7,868 nucleotides of DNA, taken from an uncultured Actinomycetes bacterium (GTDB taxonomy: Bacteria; Actinomycetota; Acidimicrobiia; Acidimicrobiales; Acidimicrobilacustridaceae). The stretch is from contig CAMFLJ010000175.1 in assembly GCA_945957335.1 (NCBI GenBank), positions 1-7,868 on the forward strand, read 5' to 3'. A program made the translations under genes and the position numbers. Shown in pieces: positions 5,680 through 7,868 of this stretch. The notes beneath the pieces are model-generated. The model was not told the DNA's origin. It saw nothing but the letters and a program-made list of their open reading frames with translations, and ran no database searches. Position 1 is the first letter of the stretch; the number at the start of each line of letters is the position of its first letter.

Positions 5680-6513
5680 CTACGAGGGCGACGACGGCGG
5701 CACGGGCCGGAGCAGAGGCTCGAGGGCGTCGGGGTCGTCGATGACCGAGACGAGGCCCCCGGTGAGGTGGTCGAGGTCGCCGGCCGCGATGCGCACGGCG
5801 AGGCGGCCGGCCTCGGTGCCGTCGTCCTGCCAGGGCAGCCACGACCCGGGATCGGCCCCTCCCGTCGTCGCGAGGTCGTCGGTCAGCCGGGTGCGGACCC
5901 TCCCGGGGGCGATCGAGAGCGCCCGCACCCCGTGGGGGAGGCACTCGACCGCGACCTGCTCCATGAACATGAGCACCGCGCCCTTGGCGGCGACGTAGGA
6001 GCTGTTGGCCACTGCGTTGGCGGGCTGGCGGTCGTCGGGCCCGAAGGCCGAGAGCTGCATGGCGCGGCGGCTGCTGACCGTGACGATCCGGCCCTGCCCG
6101 CGCTCGACCATCCTCGCGAGCGCGGCGTGGGTGGGCAGCACGGTCATGCGCAGGTTGGCGTCGACGTCGTCGCACCACTGGGCGGCGTCGCCCGCCCACA
6201 CGGGCCCGTGGGCCCGCCCGATCCCCGCGCTGTTCACGAGGAGGTCGAGCGGGCCGAGGTGCTCCTCGGCCTGTGCGATCGCGGCAGGTGCAGCCGTCGC
6301 GTCGGTCAGGTCGGCGGGGAGGGCGACGGCACGCCCGCCGAGATCCTCGATCTCGGCCGCGACCGAGCGCAGCTCGGCCTCGCTCCTCGCCACCAGTGCC
6401 ACCGCCGCACCATCGGCGGCCAGCGCCAGGGCGATGCGTCGTCCGATGCCCCGGCCACCACCGCAGACGACGGCGACACGGCCGTCGAGGCGGGTGGCAG
6501 GGCCGTGGTTCAT
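5680..6513 (-). CDS. Short-chain dehydrogenase/reductase (SDR family), substrate unknown
   Basis: A 277-residue classical SDR that oxidises or reduces a hydroxyl/carbonyl with NAD(P)(H). Motifs visible are the dinucleotide-binding G18-GGR-G22-I-G24 (Cys replaces the usual Thr before the first Gly), R43 after the second strand (favouring NADP), ADLTD near 67-71, VNSAG (93-97, the NNAG position), N120, S147/S148 in VTVSS, Y173 and K177 in YVAAK, then APGRVRT. Serine to tyrosine is 25 residues, about 12 more than the usual 13, with RRAMQLSAFGPDDRQP in the extra loop near the active site. The ATG at 6513 overlaps the stop of the upstream oxidoreductase (ATGA on the minus strand), so the two genes are almost certainly co-transcribed and translationally coupled. 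The open frame continues upstream across the oxidoreductase, but without SDR similarity. The family is certain; the substrate is unknown. Confidence 0.92.
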   Translation of the reverse strand: MNHGPATRLDGRVAVVCGGGRGIGRRIALALAADGAAVALVARSEAELRSVAAEIEDLGGRAVALPADLTDATAAPAAIAQAEEHLGPLDLLVNSAGIGRAHGPVWAGDAAQWCDDVDANLRMTVLPTHAALARMVERGQGRIVTVSSRRAMQLSAFGPDDRQPANAVANSSYVAAKGAVLMFMEQVAVECLPHGVRALSIAPGRVRTRLTDDLATTGGADPGSWLPWQDDGTEAGRLAVRIAAGDLDHLTGGLVSVIDDPDALEPLLRPVPPSSPS

Positions 6514-7637
6514 CGCCTCGCTCGGCGGATGCCGCCGTAGATGACGCCCTTGGTGATGACGTCGATGAGGATCGGCTGCACCGCCCAGTGCGGCACCCGG
6601 AACCACTTGCCGTTGGGCTGGTAGACGGTCATGCCGTCCTCCTGGGGCCCGATGATCGAGCCCCACCGGTGCTCCGGCGCCACGTAGGGCTTGGCCTTCC
6701 CGGGGGTGCCGGCCACCAGCGCCTTCACGTTGTTCACGACCAGGCGGTAGGCCCAGTTGCGGGCCGACGAGCGGTGCGGGTCGGTGGCCGCGACGTCGCC
6801 GACGGCGAACACCTCGGGCCGGCCGGGCACGTGCAGGTCGGGCTCGACGCGCACGAAGCCCTGCTCGTCGAGGACCTCGGCGGGCAGGAAGGCGGTGTTG
6901 GGCTTCACCGCGCCGACGGCCCACAGCACGAGGTCGACCTCCACGGGATCCTGGCCGGTGGAGAACGAGATGGGGCCCGGGGTGAGGTCGTCGAGCGCGA
7001 ACCCCTCGGGCACCGCGGCGCGGTGACCGGGGTGGAGGTGCACGCCGGCGGCGGCGAGCTCCTTGGCGAGGTGGTGGCGCACCTTCGGGTGGTAGCCCGG
7101 CAACGGCTCGTCCTGGCCGTAGAAGAGGTGCACGGCCTTGTCGGGATGGCGGCGGGCGAGGTTGGCCGCCGCGCTGACGCCGGTGGCGCCACCGCCGACC
7201 ACGCCGATCGAGGCGGCCTCGGCGATGCGGGCCCCCTGGGCGTCCATCTCGTCGCGCACCTCGGCGAGCGACTCGACGCGGTCCTTGCGCCAGAAGCCGT
7301 TGCTGACGCCGGTGGCGATGACCAGCACGTCGTAGCCGAGCACCACCGGCGGGCCGTCGGGCACGTCGACGGTGACCCGACGCCCGTCGAGGTCGACGCC
7401 GGTGATGGCGCCGTGCACGACGTGCACCCGGTCGAGCTTGCGGAACCGGTCGAAGGTCGTGAGGTTGTTCCGGCTCCAGAACTCGGGCCGGGCCAGGCGG
7501 TTGCCCAGCTCCTGCCCGCTCACCAGCGCCGGGCGCGTGGCGATGCCGGTCACGTCGAACCCCTTGCCGAGGTTCGATGCCACCAGCACCCCGGTGTCGC
7601 CCATGCCGGCGACCACCACCTTGGGTCGTCCCCCCAT
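6510..7637 (-). CDS. FAD/NAD(P)-dependent oxidoreductase (pyridine nucleotide-disulphide/FSP1-NDH2-like fold)
   Basis: A 375-residue flavoprotein with two Rossmann dinucleotide sites: the FAD site VVVAGMGDTG at residues 7-16 (GxGxxG at 11-16) and the NAD(P) site VVGGGATG at 146-153. ATG motifs LVIATG (105-110) and VFAVGDVA (276-283) are also present, the latter supplying the Asp that contacts FAD ribityl. No CxxxxC redox pair is seen, which argues against a disulphide reductase and for an NDH-2/AIF/FSP1-like NAD(P)H dehydrogenase, or a ferredoxin/quinone-type acceptor. The C-terminal stretch with WAVQPILIDVITKGVIYGG could be a hydrophobic surface or membrane-contact segment; this is inferred. 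Start ATG 7637 is chosen because AGGAGG lies eight bases upstream; an in-frame ATG at 7664 would only add nine residues that encode the Shine-Dalgarno itself. The stop overlaps the SDR start as ATGA. The substrate is unknown. Confidence 0.9.
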   Translation of the reverse strand: MGGRPKVVVAGMGDTGVLVASNLGKGFDVTGIATRPALVSGQELGNRLARPEFWSRNNLTTFDRFRKLDRVHVVHGAITGVDLDGRRVTVDVPDGPPVVLGYDVLVIATGVSNGFWRKDRVESLAEVRDEMDAQGARIAEAASIGVVGGGATGVSAAANLARRHPDKAVHLFYGQDEPLPGYHPKVRHHLAKELAAAGVHLHPGHRAAVPEGFALDDLTPGPISFSTGQDPVEVDLVLWAVGAVKPNTAFLPAEVLDEQGFVRVEPDLHVPGRPEVFAVGDVAATDPHRSSARNWAYRLVVNNVKALVAGTPGKAKPYVAPEHRWGSIIGPQEDGMTVYQPNGKWFRVPHWAVQPILIDVITKGVIYGGIRRARR

Positions 7638-7645
7638 CACCTGCT

Positions 7646-7651
7646 CCTCCT
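7646..7651 (-). promoter_or_regulatory. Strong Shine-Dalgarno deciding the oxidoreductase start
   Basis: On the minus strand this reads AGGAGG, eight bases before ATG 7637. It is the strongest ribosome binding site in the window, and it places the start nine codons inside the longest open frame. Confidence 0.75.
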
Positions 7652-7662
7652 GGTCGGGCCGC

Positions 7663-7668
7663 ACGGTA
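7663..7668 (-). promoter_or_regulatory. Possible -10 element for the oxidoreductase/SDR unit
   Basis: On the minus strand this reads TACCGT, which fits the actinobacterial TAnnnT pattern. It would start transcription just ahead of the Shine-Dalgarno at 7646-7651. No convincing -35 is seen upstream in the GC-rich spacer, so this is a weak candidate only. Confidence 0.2.
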
Positions 7669-7686
7669 GTGCCCGGGCCCGGTCGG

Positions 7687-7743
7687 TCCGGGAGGTCGGC
7701 CCTGTCGGCCTCCCTCCCGGAGCGTGCTCACCCCGCCGGGGTG
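7687..7743 (-). terminator. Candidate hairpins downstream of msrA
   Basis: Two inverted repeats lie between the msrA stop and the oxidoreductase start. CACCCC-GCC-GGGGTG (7729-7743) is a 6-bp stem with a 3-base loop. TCCGGGAGG (7687-7695) pairs with CCTCCCGGA (7713-7721) around a 17-base loop. Neither is followed by a U run on the minus strand, so these would be GC-hairpin terminators at best. The region otherwise shows nothing coding. Confidence 0.3.
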
Positions 7744-7762
7744 CTCCGCCCTGCGCGTGCCG

Positions 7763-7868
7763 TCAGGCGTCGCGGCGGGGGAGCTTCCAGCCCGGTCGGG
7801 CGAAGTGGCACGTGTAGCCGTTGGGGATCCGCTCCAGGTAGTCCTGGTGCTCGGGCTCGGCCTCCCAG
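7763..7868 (-). CDS. msrA: Peptide-methionine (S)-S-oxide reductase MsrA (C-terminal end only)
   Basis: The last 34 codons before TGA at 7763-7765 are visible; the gene enters from beyond the right edge. The segment WEAEPEHQDYLERIPNGY followed by TCHFARPGWKLPRR is the characteristic MsrA C-terminus, including the conserved EPEHQDYL and the aromatic/Tyr region that helps bind the methionine sulfoxide methyl group. MsrA reduces methionine-S-sulfoxide in proteins and free methionine, repairing oxidative damage in the cytoplasm. The N-terminal catalytic GCFW motif lies outside the window and cannot be checked. Hairpins follow the stop, so it is probably a separate unit from the oxidoreductase. 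Confidence 0.93.
   Translation of the reverse strand, partial: WEAEPEHQDYLERIPNGYTCHFARPGWKLPRRDA

Noticed and set aside
5669..5680. 12-bp perfect palindrome GCCGTCGACGGC between the convergent hyuB and SDR genes
   Set aside because: It leaves almost no loop, has no T tract, and such GC palindromes are common in this composition; not enough to call a bidirectional terminator.
6514..7731. Upstream continuation of the SDR open frame to 7731, giving an apparent 683-residue protein
   Set aside because: The extra part is Arg/Gly-rich shadow of the oxidoreductase gene. The SDR motifs start right after ATG 6513, which has an ATGA overlap with the upstream stop.
1..7868. CRISPR arrays, tRNA/rRNA genes, integrase or transposase genes
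   Set aside because: No regularly spaced repeats, no tRNA-like CCA/TψC arrangement and no recombinase motifs were found on either strand.

Overview
This is a high-GC (clearly above 70% by eye), gene-dense bacterial chromosome segment. Codons strongly prefer G or C at third positions, and genes are often joined by 4-base ATGA stop/start overlaps. Homodimeric-type AceE together with this composition points to an actinobacterium, possibly of the Acidimicrobiia. That placement is an inference from style and not a phylogenetic result.

Layout: the left edge holds the N-terminal 289 codons of a pyruvate dehydrogenase E1 (aceE) on the minus strand, running off the window. A 186-base divergent spacer follows. 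A plus-strand operon then runs through (i) a two-domain protein with an intact RNase HI domain and a C-terminal domain resembling the YpsA/DprA-type SLOG (Rossmann-like nucleotide-binding) family, (ii) hyuA and (iii) hyuB, the two subunits of an ATP-dependent hydantoinase/5-oxoprolinase-family enzyme. Convergent to it on the minus strand is a two-gene unit: an FAD/NAD(P)-dependent oxidoreductase followed, with an ATGA overlap, by a short-chain dehydrogenase. The right edge holds the last 34 codons of msrA (peptide-methionine sulfoxide reductase A), also on the minus strand.

The most interesting structure is at the hyuA/hyuB junction. The RNase H/hyuA and oxidoreductase/SDR junctions are tight ATGA overlaps, but hyuA and hyuB are separated by 91 bases carrying a perfect nested palindrome (14-bp outer arms, 3x3 internal loop, 7-bp inner arms). 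An exact 10-base direct repeat, CGATGACGCT, flanks this segment. Each repeat copy contains an ATGA: the first overlaps the hyuA stop and the second starts hyuB. The simplest reading is that an ancestral ATGA overlap was split by a 95-base insertion or duplication carrying a palindromic element. Because 95 is 3n+2, the old ATG now opens a 32-codon frame whose TGA overlaps the hyuB ATG, so stop/start coupling could be relayed across the element.

The second point of interest is the RNase HI-SLOG fusion and its translational coupling to a hydantoinase. The rest is ordinary metabolism: central carbon (AceE), redox enzymes of unknown substrate, and protein repair (MsrA).
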